From Gammaproteobacteria bacterium (GTDB lineage: Bacteria > Pseudomonadota > Gammaproteobacteria > Pseudomonadales > Azotimanducaceae), in contig SMWF01000061.1 of the NCBI GenBank assembly GCA_004357385.1, forward strand, positions 45,747 through 109,746: DNA of 64,000 nucleotides, given 5' to 3'. Positions 39,015 through 46,947 of the stretch are shown here, piece after piece (positions within the stretch are counted from its first letter, which is position 1; the number at the start of each line of letters is the position of its first letter). The translations under genes were made by a program, and so were the position numbers. The notes under the pieces were generated by a model. The model was given only the letters and a program-made list of their open reading frames with translations. It was not told the DNA's origin and did not search any database.

Positions 39015-39137
39015 CGCTTGTCCTCAAGCGCCCATACGCCTGGCCCAGCACCCGAGCGCGTAGGGCGCTTGTCCTCACAAGCGCCGTTTAAGCGCACCAC
39101 CGCAGGTAGCGCTTGAGAGCGAGCTGTCCCCAAGCGC
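39015..39137. repeat. Three REP-like imperfect palindromes upstream of aceB
   Basis: Copy 1 is CGCTTG (39015-39020) with CAAGCG (39025-39030). Copy 2 is GGCGCTTG (39064-39071) with CAAGCGCC (39078-39085). Copy 3 is GCGCTTG (39109-39115) with CAAGCGC (39131-39137). Copies 1 and 2 share CGCTTGTCCTCA, and copy 3 has the variant TGTCCCCAAGCGC on one side. They lie in the spacer between the GNAT gene and aceB, both on the minus strand. Confidence 0.75.
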
Positions 39138-39140
39138 GTG

Positions 39141-40118
39141 CTACAACTTAAGCAACCGCAGTTCAGGATCGTCGACGGCGTGCTCAAACAGCGTGTCGAA
39201 TTCCTGCAACGCTCGTTGTGCCTGGACCGGATCGCGTGCATTCGACCAGCCAATCGGTGCGTCGTGGTCCGGCAGCCACCAGATAGCCCGCCCGTCTGCT
39301 ATGGTGAAGCTGCGCCGTTCGTCCATGGGCCAGTGGTCAGGTACCTTCAACAGCCGGATCTTGCCGGACAAACGCCGGGCCAGTTCCAGCAACGGATGAC
39401 CCCGCGCGACGACCAGTCTGGCGTCGATGATCAGAATCCGCGCCAGCGTCCGCGGTGCACGCCGCGCGAACGCGGATATCAATTCGATGCAGCGAGGATC
39501 GCCGAACAGGGCATGATCGAGCAGCGGGCTGAAGATCTCCACCGTGCGTCGTGCCGTCGCTAGAATTTGAAACAGCGCCTCACGTGCCTGGTGCTCACCG
39601 TCGAATTGAATCAGTTCCGAGGCTTCGTCGTCGGCCGGCTGGGGAGCGTTGACGACCTCCAGATCCCGGGCTTCGGCGTCCGCCTCGAAGGGAATGGGCA
39701 GGGCCAGACGCATTTCCACATGCGAAATACCGGCCTCCTCGAAGGTATCGCCGGTCTGTTGAAAACCGGCTTTCCGGTAGAAATTCAGGGCGTGGGTCTG
39801 AGCGTGAAGGAATACCTCGCGCATGCCCAGGGCAGTCGCGTGTTCGACCGCCAGATCCAGCAGGCGTCGGCCAATCCCATGCCGGCGGTGCTCGGCCAGC
39901 ACCGCCATGCGGCCGATCTGGCCTTCGGGCAGCAGCCGTGCACAGCCAACGGCCAGGCCGGCTTCGTTCAAGGCCAGGAAGTGTTCGGCAACCTCGTCCT
40001 GGCCGTCCCATTCGATGTCGCGATCGACGCCCTGTTCGTCGATGAACACCCGTTTGCGCAACTCGCTTAGCCGCGTGCCTTGCTCGCTCCATTGAACGTG
40101 CAGTACGTGGACATCCAT
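39141..40118 (-). CDS. GNAT acetyltransferase fused to a C-terminal domain (DUF7931-like)
   Basis: This 325-residue protein has an N-terminal GNAT domain (about 1-140). AEHFLALNEAGLAVGCARLLPEGQIGRMAVLAEHRRHGIGRRLL includes the acetyl-CoA-binding R-R-H-G-I-G-R, followed by LHAQTHALNFYRKAGFQ. The second half (about 160-325), with EIFSPLLDHALFGDP and RILIIDARLVVARGHPLLELARRLS, is a domain I associate from memory with DUF7931 and with a phospholipase-D-like pattern, but the HKD motif is not complete. The substrate is unknown. The ATG at 40118 starts one base after the purB stop. Confidence 0.78.
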   Translation of the reverse strand: MDVHVLHVQWSEQGTRLSELRKRVFIDEQGVDRDIEWDGQDEVAEHFLALNEAGLAVGCARLLPEGQIGRMAVLAEHRRHGIGRRLLDLAVEHATALGMREVFLHAQTHALNFYRKAGFQQTGDTFEEAGISHVEMRLALPIPFEADAEARDLEVVNAPQPADDEASELIQFDGEHQAREALFQILATARRTVEIFSPLLDHALFGDPRCIELISAFARRAPRTLARILIIDARLVVARGHPLLELARRLSGKIRLLKVPDHWPMDERRSFTIADGRAIWWLPDHDAPIGWSNARDPVQAQRALQEFDTLFEHAVDDPELRLLKL

Positions 40119-40119
40119 C

Positions 40120-41508
40120 TCAGTCGCGCGCCGGTTCGCCTGCATCCCCGCGGGTAAGGACTGGTGCCAGGCCGACATAGTCGCGCGGTGTCAGCGCGGC
40201 GAGCGCCGCACGCGCGTCGTCGGGAAGTTCCAGTTGTTCGAGCACCTCGGTGAACAGTCTGGCGTCCATGCGCCGCCCGCGGGTCAGCGCCTTGAGTTGC
40301 TCATAGGGTTCGGCGAGGCCGTGTTTGCGCATCACGGTCTGCACGGCTTCGGTCAGCACCTCCCAACTGTTGTTTAGATCCGCGTCCATCTGGACCGCGT
40401 TCAACTCCAGGTTGCCCATGCCCTTCAGGGTCGCCTGGTAGGCAACGACGCAATGGCCGGCCACCACGCCGATGTTGCGTTGCACCGTTGAATCCGACAG
40501 GTCGCGTTGCCAGCGCGACACGGGCAGCTTGTCCGCAAGGTGGGCAAGCAGTGCGTTGGCGATGCCGAGGTTGCCTTCAGAGTTCTCGAAATCTATCGGG
40601 TTCACCTTGTGCGGCATCGTGGACGAGCCTGTTTCGCCCTCGACCTTGCGCTGCGTGAAGTAGTTGATCGAGATGTACCCCCAGATGTCCCGATCGAAAT
40701 CCAGCACGATCTGATTGAACCGGGACAACGCGTGAAAGTACTCCGCCATGTAATCGTGGGGTTCGATCTGAGTGGTCATGGGATTACACGAAAGGCCGAG
40801 GGATTCGACGAACGCGCTAGTGGCGCCGGGCCAGTCGACCTCCGGGTAGGCCGCGAGGTGCGCGTTGAAGTTGCCGACTGCGCCGTTGAACTTGCCGAGA
40901 ATTTCGATTGCGGCCAGCCCATCGCGCTGGCGTTGCAGGCGGTGCACCACGTTTGCCAGTTCCTTGCCCATGGTGGTGGGCGATGCCGGTTGGCCGTGGG
41001 TTCTGGCCAGCATCGGCTGGTCTGCGTGCACTTGGGCGAGCGTGGCGAGTGCGCCGATCAGCTCGTCCTGGCAGGGCAGCAGCACCTCCTCGCGCAGCGT
41101 CTTCAGCATCAGGGCGTAGGCCAGATTGTTGATGTCTTCGGAGGTGGCACAGAAGTGCACGTACTCGCGGTGGGGCACCAGCTCCGGGCACTCGACCAGT
41201 CGGTCTTTGACGAAATACTCCACCGCCTTGACGTCGTGATTGGTGGTGGCTTCGATGGCCTTGATGCGTGCCGCGTCCGTTGCGTCGAACCCGGCTTCGA
41301 GCGCTTCGAGATGGCCGCGCGCTACACTGCTCAGGGCCGGCAGTTCGGGTATTTCTTCCATGCCCGCCAGATGTGCGAACCAGCGCAGTTCGACCCGGAC
41401 CCGAAGTCGCAGCAGACCATACTCGCTGGCGATGTCGGCCACCGCAGCCAGCTTCGATCGATAGCGGCCGTCCAGCGGCGAGATCGCGAACAGCGGATTG
41501 AGGGTCAT
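40120..41508 (-). CDS. purB: Adenylosuccinate lyase
   Basis: This 462-residue homotetrameric enzyme cleaves SAICAR and adenylosuccinate in purine synthesis. Family marks are FAISPLDGRYRSK, EYVHFCATSEDINNLAY, ARTHGQPASPTTMGKELAN, FNAHLAAYPEVDW and the signature loop GSSTMPHKVNPIDFENSEGN with the catalytic serine. Length and C-terminus match the E. coli-type PurB. hflD ends 45 bases upstream in the same orientation, giving an mnmA-hflD-purB unit. Confidence 0.97.
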   Translation of the reverse strand: MTLNPLFAISPLDGRYRSKLAAVADIASEYGLLRLRVRVELRWFAHLAGMEEIPELPALSSVARGHLEALEAGFDATDAARIKAIEATTNHDVKAVEYFVKDRLVECPELVPHREYVHFCATSEDINNLAYALMLKTLREEVLLPCQDELIGALATLAQVHADQPMLARTHGQPASPTTMGKELANVVHRLQRQRDGLAAIEILGKFNGAVGNFNAHLAAYPEVDWPGATSAFVESLGLSCNPMTTQIEPHDYMAEYFHALSRFNQIVLDFDRDIWGYISINYFTQRKVEGETGSSTMPHKVNPIDFENSEGNLGIANALLAHLADKLPVSRWQRDLSDSTVQRNIGVVAGHCVVAYQATLKGMGNLELNAVQMDADLNNSWEVLTEAVQTVMRKHGLAEPYEQLKALTRGRRMDARLFTEVLEQLELPDDARAALAALTPRDYVGLAPVLTRGDAGEPARD

Positions 41509-41553
41509 GGCGGGCCGGATTCCTCCTTGCAGCGAAAAATGGCGGCGAAAATG

Positions 41554-42264
41554 CTAGTGCAGTGGGATGGCCGCTGCGTACTGGTCCAATTCGGCCAGCG
41601 CGCGGCGAATGTTAGATCGACGCAGCACAAGGTGCCAGCGGCGCCCGCCCAGCTGGCGCCACAGCCAGGCGAAGCGAATGCCCGCCAACAGCAGCGCCCG
41701 TACCTCGGCCGCAACATCGTCACGGCGCAGCTGTGAGACATCGCCGGTCACCTGAACGCGCCGGCTGAGGGTGCTGACGGTCTGCTGATACAGTTCCGAC
41801 AGCTCGCGATAGACGTGCTCTGGTACCTCTTTATGCCCGGAGTTGCCCCCGGAGTCATCCCCGGAGCTACCCCCGGAGTCATCCCAGTGCGGCTCGCGTT
41901 GCGCCAGGTGGTCTATGCCCTGGCCGATCTGCTGGACCAACGCTGGACGCGCCCGAAGACGTTTCTCGAGGTCCAGCAGCAGGAGGCTGTATTTCAAGGG
42001 TTCGACTGCCGCGCCGGCGGGTGAGGACAGCATCGTCGCTGCCATGCGTAACCCTTCGCGGTACGGCGCCAGGGTCGGAAATATGTCGTCCAGCGAGTCT
42101 GGATTGGTCGTGAATATGGCTCGAATCAGGGCAGCCTTGTGCGTTGCGTCCACGGGCCGTCCGTGGGCGATTGCGTGAACGGTCGCCGCCGCCTGGACCA
42201 GGCCGGCAAGGGCCGCGGCACCGCCGTGACGCTCGAGCACAGAACGGCCCGTCGCTGGGCTCAC
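41554..42264 (-). CDS. hflD: HflD-family protein (DUF489) with an in-frame DSGG repeat insert
   Basis: This 236-residue protein is about 20 residues longer than E. coli HflD. The family pattern is visible as [22 protein letters not shown] near the start, [18 protein letters not shown] in the middle, and [29 protein letters not shown] near the end. HflD is a membrane-associated protein known from phage lambda lysogenisation; its normal role is unclear. The extra length is an acidic glycine-rich loop ([16 protein letters not shown]) encoded by four 12-bp repeats. The GTG start overlaps the mnmA stop (GTGA). Confidence 0.86.
   Translation of the reverse strand: MSPATGRSVLERHGGAAALAGLVQAAATVHAIAHGRPVDATHKAALIRAIFTTNPDSLDDIFPTLAPYREGLRMAATMLSSPAGAAVEPLKYSLLLLDLEKRLRARPALVQQIGQGIDHLAQREPHWDDSGGSSGDDSGGNSGHKEVPEHVYRELSELYQQTVSTLSRRVQVTGDVSQLRRDDVAAEVRALLLAGIRFAWLWRQLGGRRWHLVLRRSNIRRALAELDQYAAAIPLH
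41836..41883 (-). repeat. Four tandem 12-bp repeats inside hflD
   Basis: Units at 41836, 41848, 41860 and 41872 fit the consensus CCCGGAGTCATC on the plus strand with up to three differences (TTGCC in the first, CTACC in the third). They keep the frame and encode four (D/G)xSG quartets. Repeat number could vary between strains without a frameshift. Confidence 0.9.
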
Positions 42265-43355
42265 GCAACTCGGCCCGTTCGACTGATGGGTCCGCCGCCC
42301 AGGCATCGGCGCTGGTCATAGAAACAGACATACTGGCCGGGCGTCACCGCGCGTTGCGGGGTGTCGAAGCGCACGCCAAGCTGTCCATCGGCGCGTCGAT
42401 ACACGGTGCAGGGTTGATCGTTCTGCCGGTAGCGGACTTTGGCGGAACAGCGCATCGGCAGTTCGGGGTGCGGCGCCAGCCAGTTCACGGCAGGAGTAGC
42501 CAGCCAGGTGCTGTCCAGATCCGCAGGTACTTGAGTCACGACCAGCACGTTGCGCGTCAGGTCTTTCTCGACGACATACCAGGGCGCTTGGGCCGCGCCG
42601 GCGCGGCCACCGATTCCGAGTCCCTGACGTTGCCCCAGGGTGTAGTAGGAAAGGCCGATGTGTTCTCCCAACCCCACGCCTTCGGTGTCGACGATCAGCC
42701 CCGGCGTGCGCGTGAGGTAGCGATCGAGAAAATCCCGGAAGCGGCGCTCGCCAATGAAACAAATCCCGGTGCTGTCCTTTTTGCGGTGGTTGTGCAGGCC
42801 GGCCTCGGCGGCCATGCGCCTCACCTTGCGCTTCTGCAGATGGCCTAAGGGAAACAGGCAGGGTTGCAGTTGTGCGAGTGGCACCGCCTGCAGGAAGTAG
42901 CTCTGGTCTTTGTTGGCGTCGCTGGCCTTGTGCAGTTCGAAGCCATCCTCGCCGGTGTGTCCCTGGACATAGTGGCCCGTGGCGATTCGCTCGGCGCCCA
43001 GGGCCTGGGCATAGTCGAGGAACAGATTGAATTTGATTTCCCGGTTGCACAGTACATCCGGATTTGGCGTGAGGCCTGCCGCGTAGCCCGTAAGGAATTC
43101 CTGGAAGACGTTGTCCCAGTACTCGGCGGCGAAATTGGCCGTGTGCAACTCGATGCCAAGATGCGCGCTGACCCGTTGCGCGTCTTCGTAATCGGCTTGG
43201 GCGGTGCAATATTCGGTGCCGTCGTCTTCGTCCCAGTTTTTCATGAACAGGCCGGCCACGTCGTAGCCCTGCTGTTGCAACAGCAAAGCGGCGACCGCCG
43301 AATCGACACCGCCGGAGAGCCCGACGATGACCTTGTTGGTGGACCCGGACGGCAT
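42261..43355 (-). CDS. mnmA: tRNA-specific 2-thiouridylase MnmA
   Basis: This 364-residue enzyme makes 2-thiouridine at tRNA wobble position 34 (Lys, Glu, Gln). The PP-loop is [15 protein letters not shown] (about 11-25). The catalytic cysteine pair is C103 ([12 protein letters not shown]) and C199 ([10 protein letters not shown]). [13 protein letters not shown] and [11 protein letters not shown] are typical. The ATG at 43355 gives normal length although the frame runs much further upstream. Sulfur would be delivered by the TusDCBE relay encoded at 59.8-61.2 kb. The gene is divergent from moaC and is coupled to hflD. Confidence 0.97.
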   Translation of the reverse strand: MPSGSTNKVIVGLSGGVDSAVAALLLQQQGYDVAGLFMKNWDEDDGTEYCTAQADYEDAQRVSAHLGIELHTANFAAEYWDNVFQEFLTGYAAGLTPNPDVLCNREIKFNLFLDYAQALGAERIATGHYVQGHTGEDGFELHKASDANKDQSYFLQAVPLAQLQPCLFPLGHLQKRKVRRMAAEAGLHNHRKKDSTGICFIGERRFRDFLDRYLTRTPGLIVDTEGVGLGEHIGLSYYTLGQRQGLGIGGRAGAAQAPWYVVEKDLTRNVLVVTQVPADLDSTWLATPAVNWLAPHPELPMRCSAKVRYRQNDQPCTVYRRADGQLGVRFDTPQRAVTPGQYVCFYDQRRCLGGGPISRTGRVA

Positions 43356-43427
43356 ACCGGCTTCCGTAGTGAAACCGCGTATGATACCGCACCGCGGTGT
43401 TCGGCCCGCCAGGAGTATGTCGATACG

Positions 43428-43931
43428 ATGAGCAGACTCAGCCACGTCAATGACGCTGGGGAAGCGCACATGGTGGACGTTTCCGGCAAGCCGGAGACGT
43501 CGCGGCGCGCGGTGGCGGAAAGCCGTTTGCGCATGCGAGCGGCAACGTTGCGCGAAATCACCGGCGGCGGAGTCCCCAAGGGTGACGTGTTCGCGGCCGC
43601 CCGGATCGCCGGCATCCAAGGCGCCAAACGCACCAGCGAACTCATCCCGTTGTGCCACCCGCTGCCCCTGAGTCAGGTCGAAGTGGAATTTGACGTGTCG
43701 GGTGATGATCCGGGTGAACATCCGGGGGAAAGAGAACTCGTCATTCGCTGTACCTGTCGGGTGAACGGTCGTACGGGGGTCGAAATGGAGGCGCTGACCG
43801 GCGCGTCGGTTGCCGCGTTGACCGTGTACGACATGTGCAAAGCGATCGATCGGGGGATGAGCATCGTTGCAACCCGGCTGCTGATCAAGGAGGGCGGGAA
43901 GAGCGGAACCTGGACGCGGGACGAGACATGA
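43428..43931 (+). CDS. moaC: Cyclic pyranopterin monophosphate synthase MoaC
   Basis: This 167-residue enzyme acts in the first step of molybdenum cofactor synthesis, together with MoaA (not in the window). Family sequence is [30 protein letters not shown], followed by [31 protein letters not shown] and the closing [17 protein letters not shown] lies 12 bases before the ATG. The stop overlaps the moaD start (ATGA). Confidence 0.97.
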   Translation: MSRLSHVNDAGEAHMVDVSGKPETSRRAVAESRLRMRAATLREITGGGVPKGDVFAAARIAGIQGAKRTSELIPLCHPLPLSQVEVEFDVSGDDPGEHPGERELVIRCTCRVNGRTGVEMEALTGASVAALTVYDMCKAIDRGMSIVATRLLIKEGGKSGTWTRDET

Positions 43932-44182
43932 TCGCAGTCAGGTTCTTTGCCTCATTGCGCGACGCGGTGGGCACGGCTGGCCTCGACCTGGGGTCGTCGA
44001 GGATGCCCGCAGATCTCGATGGGTTGCTTTGCGTGTTGCGCGAGCGCCTGGATGGAGAAGCCTACGCCGCCATCACCGGCGCGTCGGTGCGCATCGCGGT
44101 CAATCAGACGCTGGTTGAAGGCAACGCGGCGCTGACGGCAGGCGACGAGGTAGCGTTCCTGCCGCCGGTATCCGGGGGTTGA
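43928..44182 (+). CDS. moaD: Molybdopterin synthase small subunit MoaD
   Basis: This 84-residue ubiquitin-fold sulfur carrier ends in the C-terminal Gly-Gly (PPVSGG) that is thiocarboxylated to supply sulfur to molybdopterin. It begins [15 protein letters not shown] and has the conserved [23 protein letters not shown]. Its ATG overlaps the moaC stop, and moaE starts two bases after its own stop, so the three are tightly coupled. Confidence 0.95.
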   Translation: MIAVRFFASLRDAVGTAGLDLGSSRMPADLDGLLCVLRERLDGEAYAAITGASVRIAVNQTLVEGNAALTAGDEVAFLPPVSGG

Positions 44183-44184
44183 CG

Positions 44185-44655
44185 ATGCTGCGCAGCGTGC
44201 GTGTGATTGCCGAGGACTTTGACGTAGGGGTCGAGTGGTCTGCGCTGCGGACCGCGCTGCACGGGGGCAGTGGCGCGATCGCGGCGTTCTGCGGACTGGT
44301 ACGCGATCGAGTCGACCAGGAAACCGTGACCACCCTGACGCTTGAACACTATCCCGGCATGACCGAACCGAGTATCGAGGCGATCATCGACCGCGCCGAG
44401 GCCCGCTGGCCGCTCGATGCTGTCTGGGTAATCCATCGGGTCGGAGCGCTGAGCCCCGCCGACCAGATTGTGCTGGTGCTTACCGCGTCCGCCCATCGTG
44501 ACGCGGCTTTCGCGGGCTGCGAATTCGTGATGGATTATCTGAAAACCGACGCGGTGTTCTGGAAGAAGGAGACCCGGGGCGGCGTCAGCCATTGGGTGGA
44601 ATCCACCCACGCTGACAGGCGGCGCGCATCAGACTGGGACGCTCCCGGAAAGTGA
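44185..44655 (+). CDS. moaE: Molybdopterin synthase catalytic subunit MoaE
   Basis: This 156-residue subunit converts precursor Z to molybdopterin with MoaD. GAIAAFCGLVRD and LEHYPGMTEPSIEAII match the fold; VWVIHRVGALSPADQIVLVLTAS is characteristic. The catalytic lysines lie in MDYLKTDAVFWKKE near the end. I use the ATG at 44185, two bases after the moaD stop. A short spacer separates it from icd. Confidence 0.95.
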   Translation: MLRSVRVIAEDFDVGVEWSALRTALHGGSGAIAAFCGLVRDRVDQETVTTLTLEHYPGMTEPSIEAIIDRAEARWPLDAVWVIHRVGALSPADQIVLVLTASAHRDAAFAGCEFVMDYLKTDAVFWKKETRGGVSHWVESTHADRRRASDWDAPGK

Positions 44656-44721
44656 TCCTGACCTCGACACGAATGCTATCATGCGCGGCTTTGCGTTTCG
44701 CAGTTGGCTAGGGAGACCTCA

Positions 44722-45978
44722 ATGGGCTATCAACACATCGTGATCCCCGAAGACGGGGAGAAGATCACGATCAACGCGGACGATTCACTCAACGTTCCAG
44801 ACAACCCGATCATTCCCTACATCGAGGGAGACGGGATTGGCACCGACATTACGCCCGTGATGATGAAGGTGGTCGATGCGGCGGTGGCGAAAGCCTATGA
44901 CGGCGCGCGGGCGCTGAAGTGGATGGAAATTTATTCTGGCGAGAAATCGCTGGAGGTGTACGGAGAAGACGAGTGGCTGCCGGCCGAGACGCTGGACGCG
45001 ATGCGGGAATTCCTGGTGGGCATCAAGGGTCCGATGACCACACCCGTGGGCGGCGGCATCCGTTCGCTGAACGTCGCCCTGCGCCAGGAGCTCGATTTGT
45101 ACGTTTGTCAGCGACCGATACGCTGGCTGAATGGCGTGCCGAGCCCGGTGGTACATCCGGAAAAGACCGACATGATCATCTTTCGCGAGAACACCGAAGA
45201 CATCTACGCGGGAGTCGAATGGGAAGCCGACAGTGAAGGCTCCGAGAAGCTGTTGAAATTCCTGGCCGAGGAAATGGGTGTCACCAAGATCCGCTTTCCC
45301 CAGCATTGTGGCATCGGCATCAAGCCGATCTCGTTGGAGGGCACACAACGTCTGGTCCGCAAGGCCATTCAGTACACCATCGATGAGGATCGTGATTCGC
45401 TGACGTTCGTCCACAAGGGCAACATCATGAAGTTCACCGAGGGCGCCTTCAAAGACTGGGGCTATCAACTCGCCGTTGAAGAGTTCGGTGCGACGCCCCT
45501 GGATGGCGGGCCGTGGCATGAGTTGACCAATCCCAGGACCGGCAAGCAGATCATCTTCAAGGACATGATTGCCGATGCAATGCTGCAGCAGATTCTGACG
45601 CGCCCGGACGAGTACGACGTCATTGCCACCATGAATTTGAATGGCGACTATCTGTCCGATGCGCTGGCGGCACAGGTCGGAGGTATTGGAATTGCGCCCG
45701 GCGCCAACCTAGGCGATACCATTGCCCTGTTTGAGGCGACCCATGGCACGGCGCCCAAGTACACCGGTCAGGACAAGGTCAACCCGGGATCGTTGATCCT
45801 GTCTGCGGAGATGATGCTGCGCCACATGGGCTGGCGTGAGGCCGCTGACTTGATCTTAAAAGGATGTGAAGGCGCGATCTCCGAGAAGACTGTAACGTAT
45901 GATTTCGAACGTCTGATGAGCGGCGCGACGCTGCTGAAATGTTCGGAGTTCGGGGACGCGATGATCGCGAAGATGTGA
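44722..45978 (+). CDS. icd: NADP-dependent isocitrate dehydrogenase
   Basis: This 418-residue TCA-cycle enzyme oxidises isocitrate to 2-oxoglutarate. It is of the E. coli type: [25 protein letters not shown] at the start, [24 protein letters not shown] with S115 at the position phosphorylated by AceK in E. coli, and [31 protein letters not shown] and [18 protein letters not shown] follow. AGGGAGA precedes the ATG at 44722. Together with aceB (37-39 kb) it marks the glyoxylate branch point, but AceK and AceA are not in the window. Confidence 0.97.
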   Translation: MGYQHIVIPEDGEKITINADDSLNVPDNPIIPYIEGDGIGTDITPVMMKVVDAAVAKAYDGARALKWMEIYSGEKSLEVYGEDEWLPAETLDAMREFLVGIKGPMTTPVGGGIRSLNVALRQELDLYVCQRPIRWLNGVPSPVVHPEKTDMIIFRENTEDIYAGVEWEADSEGSEKLLKFLAEEMGVTKIRFPQHCGIGIKPISLEGTQRLVRKAIQYTIDEDRDSLTFVHKGNIMKFTEGAFKDWGYQLAVEEFGATPLDGGPWHELTNPRTGKQIIFKDMIADAMLQQILTRPDEYDVIATMNLNGDYLSDALAAQVGGIGIAPGANLGDTIALFEATHGTAPKYTGQDKVNPGSLILSAEMMLRHMGWREAADLILKGCEGAISEKTVTYDFERLMSGATLLKCSEFGDAMIAKM

Positions 45979-45985
45979 AGCCGGT

Positions 45986-46351
45986 CTAGGCGGACCCCGC
46001 TGCGCCCTCGCGCGGTGGCTGTTGCTCATCCGGTTCGGTTTCCTCCGAATCGGCCACGTCCAGCAGGTCGACGTCTTCGATCGTCACTTCCGGTTCGCGC
46101 GGTGCGTCGTCGACCTCGGTCTGTACCTCTGCGTCGGCATCCGGGTCGTGCTGAGCGCGGATGTTCACCGCGTGGTATCCCTTCGGGCCTTCCTGCATGT
46201 CGAACTCGACGTCCTGTCCGGCTTTCAGCGTCTTGTAGCCGTCCATTGCGATCGAGGAATAGTGTACGAACAGGTCACTCTCGCCAGAATCGGGGAGGAT
46301 GAACCCATACCCCTTGGCGTTGTTGAACCACTTCACCTTGCCGGTCGTCAT
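45986..46351 (-). CDS. cspD: Cold-shock-domain protein CspD with a long acidic tail
   Basis: The N-terminal ~68 residues are a cold-shock domain: GKVKWFNNAKGYGFILPDSG with RNP1 (KGYGFI), then DLFVHYSSIAMDGYKTL with RNP2. Position next to clpS-clpA identifies CspD, a stationary-phase inhibitor of replication in E. coli. The C-terminal ~52 residues are unusual: Asp/Glu-rich, with almost no hydrophobic runs, probably disordered (VDDAPREPEVTIEDVDLLD). E. coli CspD has only about 74 residues in total. It is divergent from clpS. Confidence 0.9.
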   Translation of the reverse strand: MTTGKVKWFNNAKGYGFILPDSGESDLFVHYSSIAMDGYKTLKAGQDVEFDMQEGPKGYHAVNIRAQHDPDADAEVQTEVDDAPREPEVTIEDVDLLDVADSEETEPDEQQPPREGAAGSA

Positions 46352-46525
46352 GCAATTTCCCCATCTCGACGGCCACTACGCTCCACTGAGCGACCTTCGT
46401 TCCCTTTCCGCACTTTCTACTTTCTCTTTTGTGGAGTCAAGGTGGCATCCGGCAACCCAGGATGCGTCAGACGACAGCGCAGGGATGGCCGTATACGCTA
46501 TGATTGGCGGGTCGACACAGCAGAT

Positions 46526-46542
46526 GCGTATCGCCGATACGC
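46526..46542. promoter_or_regulatory. Perfect 8+1+8 dyad immediately upstream of clpS
   Basis: GCGTATCG (46526-46533) and CGATACGC (46535-46542) flank a single C. The centre is about 18 bases before the GTG proposed for clpS, and the site lies in the 200-base spacer between divergent cspD and clpS. It could be an operator or, as RNA, a hairpin with a 7-base loop. The flanking DNA otherwise contains a pyrimidine-rich tract (about 46399-46433). Confidence 0.55.
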
Positions 46543-46551
46543 AACGAAACA

Positions 46552-46911
46552 GTGGATAGGTGGTTCATTAGATCAGGCGCGGACGAAGGTGGATCGGACC
46601 CGGATCGCGACCAGGAAGGCGGACTCGCGGTCCAGACCGCGAAACCCAAGCTCAAGCGTCCACCGATGTTCAAGGTGTTGCTGGTCAACGACGACTACAC
46701 GCCGATGGAATTCGTCGTTCACATACTGGAGCGCTTCTTCGGGATGAATCGTGAAAAGGCCACGCAGATCATGCTGACAGTGCATACTGCAGGGAGTGCG
46801 GTAGTCGGCATTTTTCCCCGTGATATTGCGGAAACTAAATCGGAACAGGTGAATCAATACTCTCAGGAAAACCAGCATCCGCTAGTCTCTACGGTTGAAA
46901 TGACGGACTAG
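46552..46911 (+). CDS. clpS: ATP-dependent Clp protease adaptor ClpS
   Basis: This small adaptor presents proteins with N-terminal Leu, Phe, Tyr or Trp to ClpAP. The conserved core is [49 protein letters not shown] and [11 protein letters not shown]. The N-terminal extension before the core is long. The start is uncertain: no good ribosome-binding site was found, and the GTG at 46552 gives 119 residues (E. coli 106). clpA follows 36 bases downstream. Confidence 0.9.
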   Translation: MDRWFIRSGADEGGSDPDRDQEGGLAVQTAKPKLKRPPMFKVLLVNDDYTPMEFVVHILERFFGMNREKATQIMLTVHTAGSAVVGIFPRDIAETKSEQVNQYSQENQHPLVSTVEMTD

Positions 46912-46947
46912 GGGCCGCACTTAGACAAAGACGGAATCAGGATTCCT

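Noticed and set aside
41836..41883. CRISPR-like array
   Set aside because: The 12-bp units are directly adjacent without spacers and lie in frame inside hflD.
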